Below, piece by piece: positions 1 to 5,563 of a stretch of DNA of 11,090 nt (position 1 is its first letter; the number at the start of each line of letters is the position of its first letter). The translations under genes and the position numbers were made by a program. Origin of the DNA: Palsa-461 sp040414865 (lineage in GTDB: Bacteria; Actinomycetota; Acidimicrobiia; Acidimicrobiales; RAAP-2); contig JBEDUR010000177.1 in NCBI GenBank assembly GCA_040414865.1, positions 1 through 11,090 on the forward strand, in the 5' to 3' direction. The notes beneath the pieces are model-generated. The model was given only the letters and a program-made list of their open reading frames with translations, ran no database searches and was not told where the DNA came from.

Positions 1-4
1 GTCG

Positions 5-808
5 GTGGCGCTCGGCGACGGCCGGCAGCTCAGCTCGCTGGTCTGGGGTGAGACTCCTCCCGAGCTGGTGCTCCTCCACGGCGGGGCGCAGAACGCCCAC
101 ACTTGGGACACGGTCGCCCTCGCCCTCGATCGGCCGCTCGTTGCCGTCGACTTGCCCGGGCACGGGCATTCCGACGGCGGTCGTCGGGGGTCGAGGGATC
201 TGGCCGACAACGCCGACGACGTTGCCACCGTGATCAGACAATTGGCCCCCCAAGCCCATGCGGTGGTCGGAATGTCTCTCGGGGGAATGACCACCCTGGT
301 ATTGGCCGACCGGCACCCTGACCTCGTTCGCCGCCTCGTGCTTGTCGACGTGACCCCCGGGGTGAACGCCGAGAAGGCTCGGGCCATCACCAATTTCATC
401 CGGGGTCCCGAGAGCTTCCCCGACTTCGAGGCCATCCTCGCTCGAACCATCGAGCACAACCCGACGAGAAGCGTGGCTTCGCTCCGGCGCGGGATTTTGC
501 ACAACGCCGTACAACGCGAAGACGGGAGCTGGGTCTGGCGCCACGCGCGCCACCGGGCGCAGGAGCCGGCCGAGCCCCAAGAAGGGCCCCGGTTCGGCGA
601 CCTCTGGGAGGTCTTGTCGCGAGTTGGGGTCCCGCTGATGCTGGTCCGCGGGATGCGGCCCCAATCGGTGGTCGACGACCAGGACGAAGCCGAGCTGCGC
701 CGCCGGTTGCCGTCAGCTCGGATCGAGCACGTCCAAGAGGCGGGCCACAGCGTCCAGGGCGACGCCCCTGTGGATCTGGCCCACCTGCTGGCTGATTTCG
801 TCCCCTGA
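5..808 (+). CDS. alpha/beta-fold hydrolase, probably 5'-truncated by the window edge
   Basis: The 267 residues visible form a typical alpha/beta hydrolase, a soluble esterase/lipase/epoxide-hydrolase-like fold whose substrate I cannot name. Oxyanion-type HGG is at residues 25-27, followed by the DLPGHGHSD segment (49-57). The nucleophile elbow GMSLGG (89-94) places the catalytic serine at S91. H248 in AGHS fits the catalytic histidine, and D224/D225 fit the acid. The GTG at position 5 is only the first start codon available. The frame is open to the window's left edge, and the sequence begins almost at the first core strand, so the real start is probably upstream. It is followed by a 215-bp gap before the ferredoxin gene, so co-transcription with that gene is uncertain. 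The fold assignment is firm; the specific reaction is unknown. Confidence 0.88.
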   Translation: MALGDGRQLSSLVWGETPPELVLLHGGAQNAHTWDTVALALDRPLVAVDLPGHGHSDGGRRGSRDLADNADDVATVIRQLAPQAHAVVGMSLGGMTTLVLADRHPDLVRRLVLVDVTPGVNAEKARAITNFIRGPESFPDFEAILARTIEHNPTRSVASLRRGILHNAVQREDGSWVWRHARHRAQEPAEPQEGPRFGDLWEVLSRVGVPLMLVRGMRPQSVVDDQDEAELRRRLPSARIEHVQEAGHSVQGDAPVDLAHLLADFVP

Positions 809-941
809 TCTCGGACCGGTCACGAGACGGCTCCTCCCGCCTGGGAGACGAATGCTCCAGCCTGGGACTTCCTCCGGGGTCGCCAGGTTGCCCAAGTCTC
901 ACCGGCCTCCGTGTGGGACCTACTAGCATCAATGGAAGGTG

Positions 942-961
942 ATCGACCGGCAGCGGTCGGT
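942..961 (+). other. small hairpin in the hydrolase-ferredoxin gap
   Basis: CGACCG (944-949) and CGGTCG (954-959) form a perfect 6-bp stem around the loop GCAG. A further G-U and an A-U pair extend it to 942-961. Only three T residues follow (963-965), so it is a poor intrinsic terminator. It could equally be a leader hairpin 62 nt ahead of the ferredoxin start. The gap 809-1023 otherwise shows no gene. It contains a weak TAGCAT (924-929), which resembles a -10 box without a convincing -35. Confidence 0.3.
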
Positions 962-1023
962 GTTTCCGTCGCTGGCGTGGTCAGATCGGCGGCTCAACCG
1001 GACACGGAAGGCAGATTGCGAGG

Positions 1024-1260
1024 ATGAAGGTCTGGATCGATCAAGATCTGTGCACCGGTGACGGTCTCTGCGAGGAGATCGCTCCGGCCGTCTTCACCTT
1101 GCTCGATGACGGTCTGGCCTACGTGAAGGAAGGTGACCAGATCAAGAACGACCCCGGCGGATCGGCTGGCATGGCTCTCGTGCCCGACGACCTCGAGGAG
1201 GCCGTAGTTGAGGCCTCAGAGGAGTGCCCGGGCGAATGCATCTTCATCGAGCGGGACTGA
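1024..1260 (+). CDS. small single-cluster ferredoxin, CxxDxxC type
   Basis: This 78-aa acidic protein is a one-cluster electron carrier expected in the cytoplasm. The ligand pattern is C10-x2-D13-x2-C16 with a distant C68-P69, so aspartate stands where the second cysteine of a [4Fe-4S] motif would be. The same arrangement, with the opening Val/Ile-Asp-Gln-Asp and a following P-VF segment, is known from Pyrococcus furiosus ferredoxin, where the aspartate ligates the cluster. A fourth cysteine, C72, lies in CPGEC and is probably not needed for the basic site. From memory, near-identical small ferredoxins sit beside trmI and the Mpa/ARC proteasome gene in Streptomyces and relatives; here only trmI is beside it. 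The ATG has GGAAGG 12 nt upstream (1006-1011), a rather long spacing. Its last 17 nt overlap the end of trmI on the other strand. Its redox partner is not visible. Confidence 0.93.
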   Translation: MKVWIDQDLCTGDGLCEEIAPAVFTLLDDGLAYVKEGDQIKNDPGGSAGMALVPDDLEEAVVEASEECPGECIFIERD

Positions 1261-2086
1261 CCCGCCCGTCACCTTCTCCTCCCACCGGCGCCTCCTCTTC
1301 CGGCCGTTCGTCGCGGCCGGCCAGCACCCGGGCCGATGTGAGAAATCCGGTGTGGGCCACCATCCGATGGTCTGGTCGCACCGATCGCGATTCGACGTGC
1401 CAGGTCCTGCGCAGGATCTCCACCGTCTCGGCCAGGGCGAAGCCCGACCGGGCCAGGGCCTCCCGGAGAAGCCCGGTCTGGTTGATGGTGGGTAGGTAGG
1501 CGAGGAAGATCCCCCCGGGGCGCAGCGACCCGGCGGCGTGGGGCACAACGTCCCAGGGCTCAGGTAGGTCCAGTACGACCCGATCGAATCCACCCTCGGC
1601 GATGCCTTCGGTCGCGTCGTGAACCTCGACCCGGTAGTCGATCTCTGGGCCGAGCTGGTCAGCCACATTGGTCCGGGCCCGCTCGGCGAAATCCTCCCGG
1701 ATCTCGTAGCCCACGACACTGGCGCCAGTCCGCAGCAGGGCCATCGACAGGGCGCCAGAGCCCACGCCCGCCTCGAAGATCCGCTGGCCGGGCCCGACAT
1801 CGGCGGAGATCAGGATGGCGCCGAGGTCCTTTGGGTAGATCACCTGCGCCCCCCGGGGCATCTTCAGGACCACGTCGGCGAGGGTCGGTCGAAAGACGAG
1901 GAAGGCGCGTCCGGTCGAACCGAGCACTGTTGAGCCTTCGTGCACACCGATGATGTCGTCATGGGCCAGGATCCCGGCGTGAGTGTGGAAGGTCTCGCCG
2001 CGACGGAGCTTCAACAGATAGCGCCGCTCTTTCGGGTCGACCAGCAGGACCCGTTCACCGGCGGCCAACCCCGGTGAGTCGCCCAC
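1244..2086 (-). CDS. trmI: tRNA (adenine(58)-N1)-methyltransferase
   Basis: This 280-aa SAM-dependent enzyme makes m1A58 in the T-loop of tRNA; bacterial and archaeal TrmI act as homotetramers. The N-terminal beta domain carries the family signature FHTHAG (33-38) and HDDIIG (42-47). The Rossmann domain has SAM motif I, EAGVGSGALS (105-114), an acidic end to the second strand (YEIRED, 127-132) and the catalytic-region motif LDLPEPW (172-178). RTWHV near 227-231 is also typical. Length matches the family; the last 20 or so residues are a polar, probably disordered tail. The GTG start lies 2 nt after the stop of the upstream 91-aa gene and has only a poor Shine-Dalgarno, so translation is probably coupled. 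The 3' end overlaps the convergent ferredoxin by 17 nt. Confidence 0.95.
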   Translation of the reverse strand: MGDSPGLAAGERVLLVDPKERRYLLKLRRGETFHTHAGILAHDDIIGVHEGSTVLGSTGRAFLVFRPTLADVVLKMPRGAQVIYPKDLGAILISADVGPGQRIFEAGVGSGALSMALLRTGASVVGYEIREDFAERARTNVADQLGPEIDYRVEVHDATEGIAEGGFDRVVLDLPEPWDVVPHAAGSLRPGGIFLAYLPTINQTGLLREALARSGFALAETVEILRRTWHVESRSVRPDHRMVAHTGFLTSARVLAGRDERPEEEAPVGGEGDGRVSPAR

Positions 2087-2088
2087 TC

Positions 2089-2364
2089 TCAGTCCGGCAG
2101 CGCTTCGTCAGTGGCCCTCGCCTCAGGTGAGCGGATCGTCAAGAGCAGCCGCTGACCGGTCTGCAGTCTCTCCGACAAGACCACGGGCTTCGGTTGGCGG
2201 CGACGGGTCCTTCGGATGAGGTAGGCACCGGCGGCCATGGCGAACCAGGCCCAGTGTTCGCCGGTCATACCTCGGCGGATGGCCACGTTCAGACGGCGGA
2301 GAAGCCACCAGTCGATGGCTTCGGCAATCACGCGGCGGATGGTGCGTGTGAGCTGAAAGGCCAC
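2089..2364 (-). CDS. small basic protein with one hydrophobic segment, unknown function
   Basis: I do not recognise this 91-aa product. The N-terminal half is rich in Arg, Trp and hydrophobic residues and may form an amphipathic, membrane-surface helix (IRRVIAEAIDWWLLRRL, 9-25). A short hydrophobic stretch (about 37-50, WAWFAMAAGAYLI) follows and could be a membrane segment. A basic cluster RRTRRR (51-56) then suggests the C-terminus stays in the cytoplasm. The tail contains a conserved-looking LSERLQTGQRLLLTI pattern (63-77). The GTG start is 8 nt after the previous stop, with an AGG-type ribosome site overlapping that stop. It sits between the 73-aa membrane protein and trmI, so it is very likely co-transcribed with both. 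Its position and coding frame support a real gene; no function is assigned. Confidence 0.72.
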   Translation of the reverse strand: MAFQLTRTIRRVIAEAIDWWLLRRLNVAIRRGMTGEHWAWFAMAAGAYLIRRTRRRQPKPVVLSERLQTGQRLLLTIRSPEARATDEALPD

Positions 2365-2372
2365 GGTCCGAC

Positions 2373-2594
2373 CTAGAGCCGGCGGATCTCGACGACCGCC
2401 GAGTCACGGCGGCCACCACGGTGCCCCAGCCAGAAGGCCAAGGCGATCGCACCGACGACGACCGCTCCGGCGATTACGGCCACCGGTGGAACGCTGAACC
2501 GGTTCGGCTTCTCGCCGTCTGCCCCGATGGCCTTGGCGAAGGCCGCCTGCAGGTCTTCGCGGCTGATCCGTCGTCCGTTGGTCTCGACCGGCAT
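2373..2594 (-). CDS. small single-pass membrane protein, unknown function
   Basis: This 73-aa protein has a polar N-terminal region (ISREDLQAAFAKAIG, 10-24) that could form a helix. One clear transmembrane segment follows (about 36-57, VPPVAVIAGAVVVGAIALAFWL), then the basic GHRGGRR and a short ending VVEIRRL. The basic flank after the helix predicts N-out/C-in by the positive-inside rule. A strong AGGGGGG Shine-Dalgarno lies upstream of the ATG and overlaps the stop of the 120-aa gene, so the two are linked. I recall similar actinobacterial proteins with a glycine/alanine-rich helix and a C-terminal VVE(I/V)RR tail, but no function for them. In build it recalls the small membrane partners encoded next to holin-X-like proteins, such as enterobacterial YqjD beside YqjE. 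That comparison is of architecture only, not homology. Confidence 0.75.
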   Translation of the reverse strand: MPVETNGRRISREDLQAAFAKAIGADGEKPNRFSVPPVAVIAGAVVVGAIALAFWLGHRGGRRDSAVVEIRRL

Positions 2595-2608
2595 GGTGCT
2601 GGTCCCCC

Positions 2609-2971
2609 CTAGTCGGTGGTTTTCTTCGGCGTGGTGCGGCGGGCGGCGGGCCCGGCGAAGATTCGCCAGGCAGCCAATCCCACGATGGCCAGCCCGAGCG
2701 CGGTCACGATCACATACGGCAGCCAGGACAGGTTGCCATGAAAGGCACTGGTCTCGGTCTGGAGGACACGGAGCACGCCAACCAAGAGGAGCACCGTCCC
2801 TATGGCGATGGCCACCGAGCCGGCCACGCCAAAGAGCACGAACCTTCCCAGGCCCTTCAGAGGTTCGACCGTGTCCTGCTTCACGTACTCGACGAGCAGC
2901 GAGAACGCCTCTCGCCGAGGGTCCCCCGAGCTCCCGTCGGAGTCGGTCTTCGCCCGTCTGAGGATTGGCAC
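2609..2971 (-). CDS. two-helix membrane protein, holin-X (superfamily III)-like
   Basis: The 120-aa product has a polar N-terminus, an amphipathic stretch (SLLVEYVKQDTVEPLKGLGRF, about 24-44) and two transmembrane helices: about 45-69 (VLFGVAGSVAIAIGTVLLLVGVLRV) and about 85-106 (LPYVIVTALGLAIVGLAAWRIF). It ends in a basic tail (RRTTPKKTTD). This matches actinobacterial 'phage holin family' or holin-X-like proteins, which despite the name are chromosomal and not shown to lyse cells. No phage gene is nearby, so a lysis role is unlikely. It heads a packed minus-strand group ending in trmI; the next gene starts 14 nt after its stop. The GTG start lacks a good Shine-Dalgarno; a 55-nt inverted-repeat structure lies 27 nt upstream. 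The family call is moderate and the function unknown. Confidence 0.75.
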   Translation of the reverse strand: MPILRRAKTDSDGSSGDPRREAFSLLVEYVKQDTVEPLKGLGRFVLFGVAGSVAIAIGTVLLLVGVLRVLQTETSAFHGNLSWLPYVIVTALGLAIVGLAAWRIFAGPAARRTTPKKTTD

Positions 2972-2997
2972 TGGCGCGACGCTAATGGGCGCGAGTC

Positions 2998-3052
2998 CCC
3001 GAGACGAACGGTTCGTCGCTCTTGGCCGGGGGCGACGGCTGATCGTCTCGGG
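2998..3052 (-). other. strong inverted-repeat structure in the gap upstream of the holin-like gene
   Basis: CCCGAGACGA (2998-3007) and TCGTCTCGGG (3043-3052) are perfect 10-bp inverted repeats. Nested inside them, CGTCGC (3014-3019) pairs with GCGACG (3032-3037). The whole could fold as a two-stem hairpin in a minus-strand transcript. It lies 21 bp beyond the thioesterase stop and 27 bp before the holin-like gene's start. There is no T-tract on the minus-strand exit side, so it is not a canonical intrinsic terminator. It may be a transcript-end hairpin, a leader structure or a protein-binding site. Confidence 0.5.
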
Positions 3053-3073
3053 CGGCCGGGGAGAAGGGGCGGA

Positions 3074-3475
3074 TCAGGATCGGTCCCGATACAGGTAGGT
3101 AGAGCTCGCCCGGGCGATCTTTCGTCCCGTGGGGTCGGTCACGGTCCCCTCGATGAAGGCAACTCGGGAGCCCCCCGAGACCACCTCGGCATCACAGCGC
3201 AGTTCAGTGCCGGCTGCGACTGGGGCAAGGAAACTCACCTTCAGCTCGGCATTGGCTGCGAACACCTTGCGCCCCTCGGCGAAGGTGACCGCGGCGGACC
3301 CCAGGGCTGTGTCGATGAAGGCGCAGAGGAACCCACCCTGCAGCTGGCCGGCCGGGTTGGCGAAACGCTCGTCGGCGACCATGGTCCAGGAGGTCTTGCC
3401 CGGGACCGCCTTGTCTACGCAGACGGCGCCGAGCATCAGGTCGCTGTTGGGTGGCACCTGCATCCTCGTGGCCAT
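3074..3475 (-). CDS. PaaI-like hotdog-fold thioesterase
   Basis: This 133-aa protein has the length and layout of a single hotdog-domain acyl-CoA thioesterase, which hydrolyses acyl-CoA to free acid and CoA. The core signature is NPAGQLQGG (40-48), leading into the long hotdog helix with D55 in AFIDTALG, the usual position of the catalytic acid in PaaI-type enzymes. The histidine often seen before the GG pair is Gln (Q46) here, a variant I believe also occurs in the family. The later strands ELKVSFLAPVAAGTEL (77-92) and SRVAFIEGTV (103-112) fit the fold. Substrate cannot be told. The gene diverges from tkt across 96 bp. A TAACTT hexamer six bases before its ATG suggests a leaderless transcript. 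There is no good Shine-Dalgarno. Confidence 0.85.
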   Translation of the reverse strand: MATRMQVPPNSDLMLGAVCVDKAVPGKTSWTMVADERFANPAGQLQGGFLCAFIDTALGSAAVTFAEGRKVFAANAELKVSFLAPVAAGTELRCDAEVVSGGSRVAFIEGTVTDPTGRKIARASSTYLYRDRS

Positions 3476-3481
3476 ACGCCG

Positions 3482-3487
3482 AAGTTA
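3482..3487 (-). promoter_or_regulatory. -10-like element for the thioesterase gene, leaderless spacing
   Basis: On the minus strand TAACTT fits the actinobacterial TANNNT pattern and ends exactly six bases before the ATG. Transcription would then begin at or next to the A of the start codon. No clear -35 was found, and there is no Shine-Dalgarno that would argue for a leader. Confidence 0.45.
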
Positions 3488-3559
3488 TCGGCCCCGGCGG
3501 GCCTGGGCCTCCCCGATTCGGTCACCAGCTCCGCACGGAATGAGCCGAGGACCAGTGGG

Positions 3560-3565
3560 TAGGGT
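3560..3565 (+). promoter_or_regulatory. -10-like element for the tkt operon, leaderless spacing
   Basis: TAGGGT fits TANNNT and is followed by exactly six bases (GCTCTG) before the GTG of tkt, the geometry of a leaderless start. The same bases (AGGG) could instead act as a weak Shine-Dalgarno, so the two readings compete. No convincing -35 was seen. Confidence 0.42.
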
Positions 3566-3571
3566 GCTCTG

Positions 3572-5563
3572 GTGGCCAGCACCGTGCAAGACCCCACCTT
3601 GGAGCAGCTCGGCATCAACGTGATTCGCGGGATCGCCATGGACGCTCCGGCCCGAGCCAAGTCTGGTCACAGCGGTACGGCCATGGCCCTCGCCCCCCTC
3701 GCCCATGTTCTTTTCACCCGGATCATGAGGCACGATCCGGGTGACCCGAGTTGGCCAGACCGGGACCGGTTCGTCCTTTCCAATGGGCACGCCTCGATCC
3801 TGCTGTACACGATGCTCTACCTCACCGGTTACGGCGTGAGCATGGAAGACCTGAAGGGCTTCAGGACGGTTGGCTCCATCACCCCCGGCCACCCCGAGCG
3901 CCTTCACACCCCTGGCGTCGAGGTAACCACGGGGCCGCTCGGACAGGGCATGGGTGACGGAGTGGGGATGGGGGTGGCCGAGCGATTCCTGCGTGCACGC
4001 TTCGGGCCCGAGGTGTGCGACCACTACACCTTTGTGCTCTGCGGCGACGGCTGCCTCGAAGAGGGGATCTCGCACGAAGCGGCCTCGCTGGCCGGACACC
4101 TCGGACTCGGGCGGTTGATCTACGTCTACGACGACAACCACATCACCATCGACGGCCCAACCGAGCTGGCGTACAGCGACAACGTGCCCGAGAGGTTCCG
4201 TGCTTATGGCTGGGACGTCGACTCAATTGGTGAAGTCGCCAACGATGTCGATGAACTCGAAGCCGCGCTGCGCCAGGCGATGGCGAAAGAGAACCAGCCC
4301 TCGCTGATCGTCCTCCGGAGTCACATCGGTTGGCCCGCCCCCGACATCATGGACACCAAGGAGGCGCACGGGACGCCGCTCAGCGCAGAGGAGATCCGAA
4401 AGACCAAAGAGATCCTTGGTCTCCCGCCCGACGAGGCGTTCTGGGTGCCCGACCACGTCCTCAACCTCTACCGCGGCTGCTTGGCTCGCGGCGAGGAGCT
4501 CCACAGAGCCTGGCAAGCGCGCTTCGACTCCGCGGACATCGATCGGGCGGCCTGGGCGGCCGGCCTGGCCGGCCGCGGATTGGAGGGCTGGGAGTCCCGG
4601 TTACCGAGCTTCGAGGCCGGCACAGACCTCGCGACCCGCAGAGCCATCAACGCCTGCATCAACGCGACGGCTCCGGTGATCCCGGGGCTGCTCGTCGGAT
4701 CAGCCGACCTCACCGAGAACACGGGAGTGGCCCTCGATGGTGCCGAGCCCCAGTCCAAGGAGCACCCCGGAGGCCGCCAGCTCCACTACGGCATCCGGGA
4801 GCACGCCATGGGCGCGGCGATGACCGGGATGGCGCTCCACGGCGGGGTCCTGCCGGTCGGCGGCACCTTCTTCACCTTCAGTGACTACATGCGGCCGGCA
4901 GTGCGGCTGGCGGCGATGTCCCAAGCTCACGTGATCTACTCCTGGACTCACGACTCGATCGGGGTGGGCGAGGACGGCCCGACCCACGAGCCGGTCGAGC
5001 ACCTCCCCTCGCTTCGGGCCATGCCCGGGCTGGCCGTGGTGCGGCCGGCCGATGCCAACGAGTGCGCCCAGGCGTGGCGGTTGGCGGTCAAGGCCGACGG
5101 ACCCGTGGCGCTGGTGCTCAGCCGCCAGTCCATCCCCGTCCTCGCCGAGACGGCCGTGGCCGCTCGGGAGGGCGTGGGGCGCGGAGGCTATGTGCTGCGC
5201 CGGGAGGAAAGAGCTGCCGCTCTGGTGCTCATCGGGACCGGGAGCGAGGTGCACCTGTGCCTGGGTGCTGCCGAAACGCTGGCCGCCGAGGGCACGTCGG
5301 TCCGCGTGGTCTCATTGCCCTGCTGGGAGTGGTTCGAAGAGCAGGATGCTGCCTACCGGAGCTCGATCCTCCCCCACGGAGTGCCGACGCTATCGGTCGA
5401 GGCCGCCGCTTCCTTTGGCTGGGACCGCTACGCGGACGCCAGCGTGGCCATCCATACCTATGGCGCATCGGGCCCGAGCGCGGCGGTCATGGAGCACTTC
5501 GGGTTCACCGTGGAGCAGGTGACCGAGGCCGCCCGTGAATTGTTGGAGAGGAGCCGACCGTGA
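3572..5563 (+). CDS. tkt: transketolase
   Basis: This 663-aa thiamine-diphosphate enzyme moves two-carbon ketol units between sugar phosphates in the non-oxidative pentose phosphate pathway. It is full length for the family. Visible landmarks are H33 (SGHSG), H73 (NGHAS), H107 (PGHPE), the ThDP/Mg motif beginning GDGCLEEG (158-165) and ending near YDDNH (186-190), H266 (AHGTPL), the cofactor-activating E410 (GIREHAMG), and the second-domain block THDSIGVGEDGPTHEP (459-474). R518 in LSRQS fits the substrate phosphate site. Two positions differ from E. coli TktA: the Pro of SGHPG is S34, and the position of S385 looks like N383. Neither removes a catalytic residue. It opens the pathway operon from a divergent promoter region, and its TGA overlaps the GTG of tal. 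Confidence 0.97.
   Translation: MASTVQDPTLEQLGINVIRGIAMDAPARAKSGHSGTAMALAPLAHVLFTRIMRHDPGDPSWPDRDRFVLSNGHASILLYTMLYLTGYGVSMEDLKGFRTVGSITPGHPERLHTPGVEVTTGPLGQGMGDGVGMGVAERFLRARFGPEVCDHYTFVLCGDGCLEEGISHEAASLAGHLGLGRLIYVYDDNHITIDGPTELAYSDNVPERFRAYGWDVDSIGEVANDVDELEAALRQAMAKENQPSLIVLRSHIGWPAPDIMDTKEAHGTPLSAEEIRKTKEILGLPPDEAFWVPDHVLNLYRGCLARGEELHRAWQARFDSADIDRAAWAAGLAGRGLEGWESRLPSFEAGTDLATRRAINACINATAPVIPGLLVGSADLTENTGVALDGAEPQSKEHPGGRQLHYGIREHAMGAAMTGMALHGGVLPVGGTFFTFSDYMRPAVRLAAMSQAHVIYSWTHDSIGVGEDGPTHEPVEHLPSLRAMPGLAVVRPADANECAQAWRLAVKADGPVALVLSRQSIPVLAETAVAAREGVGRGGYVLRREERAAALVLIGTGSEVHLCLGAAETLAAEGTSVRVVSLPCWEWFEEQDAAYRSSILPHGVPTLSVEAAASFGWDRYADASVAIHTYGASGPSAAVMEHFGFTVEQVTEAARELLERSRP
5545..5553 (+). 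promoter_or_regulatory. ribosome binding site for tal inside the end of tkt
   Basis: GGAGAGGAG is a strong Shine-Dalgarno six bases before the GTG of tal, all within the tkt coding region. It fixes the GTG at 5560 as the start and supports coupled translation. Confidence 0.7.

Noticed and set aside
834..847. 5-bp hairpin CTCCC-GCCT-GGGAG after the hydrolase stop as a terminator
   Set aside because: The stem is short and has no T-run after it; such repeats are expected by chance at this GC content.
396..932. 178-aa minus-strand open frame opposite the alpha/beta hydrolase
   Set aside because: It is Arg/Gly/Pro-rich, has no motif, and is antisense to a frame with an intact catalytic triad.
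2609..2971. Prophage lysis gene (holin)
   Set aside because: The holin-like label comes from fold similarity only. No endolysin, phage structural gene, integrase or att site is near, and the gene is packed with trmI.
2738..3562. 274-aa open frame on the plus strand across the small-protein and thioesterase region
   Set aside because: It runs through two minus-strand genes and the structured gap. The minus-strand frames have clear membrane-helix and hotdog patterns, while this one has low-complexity charged composition.
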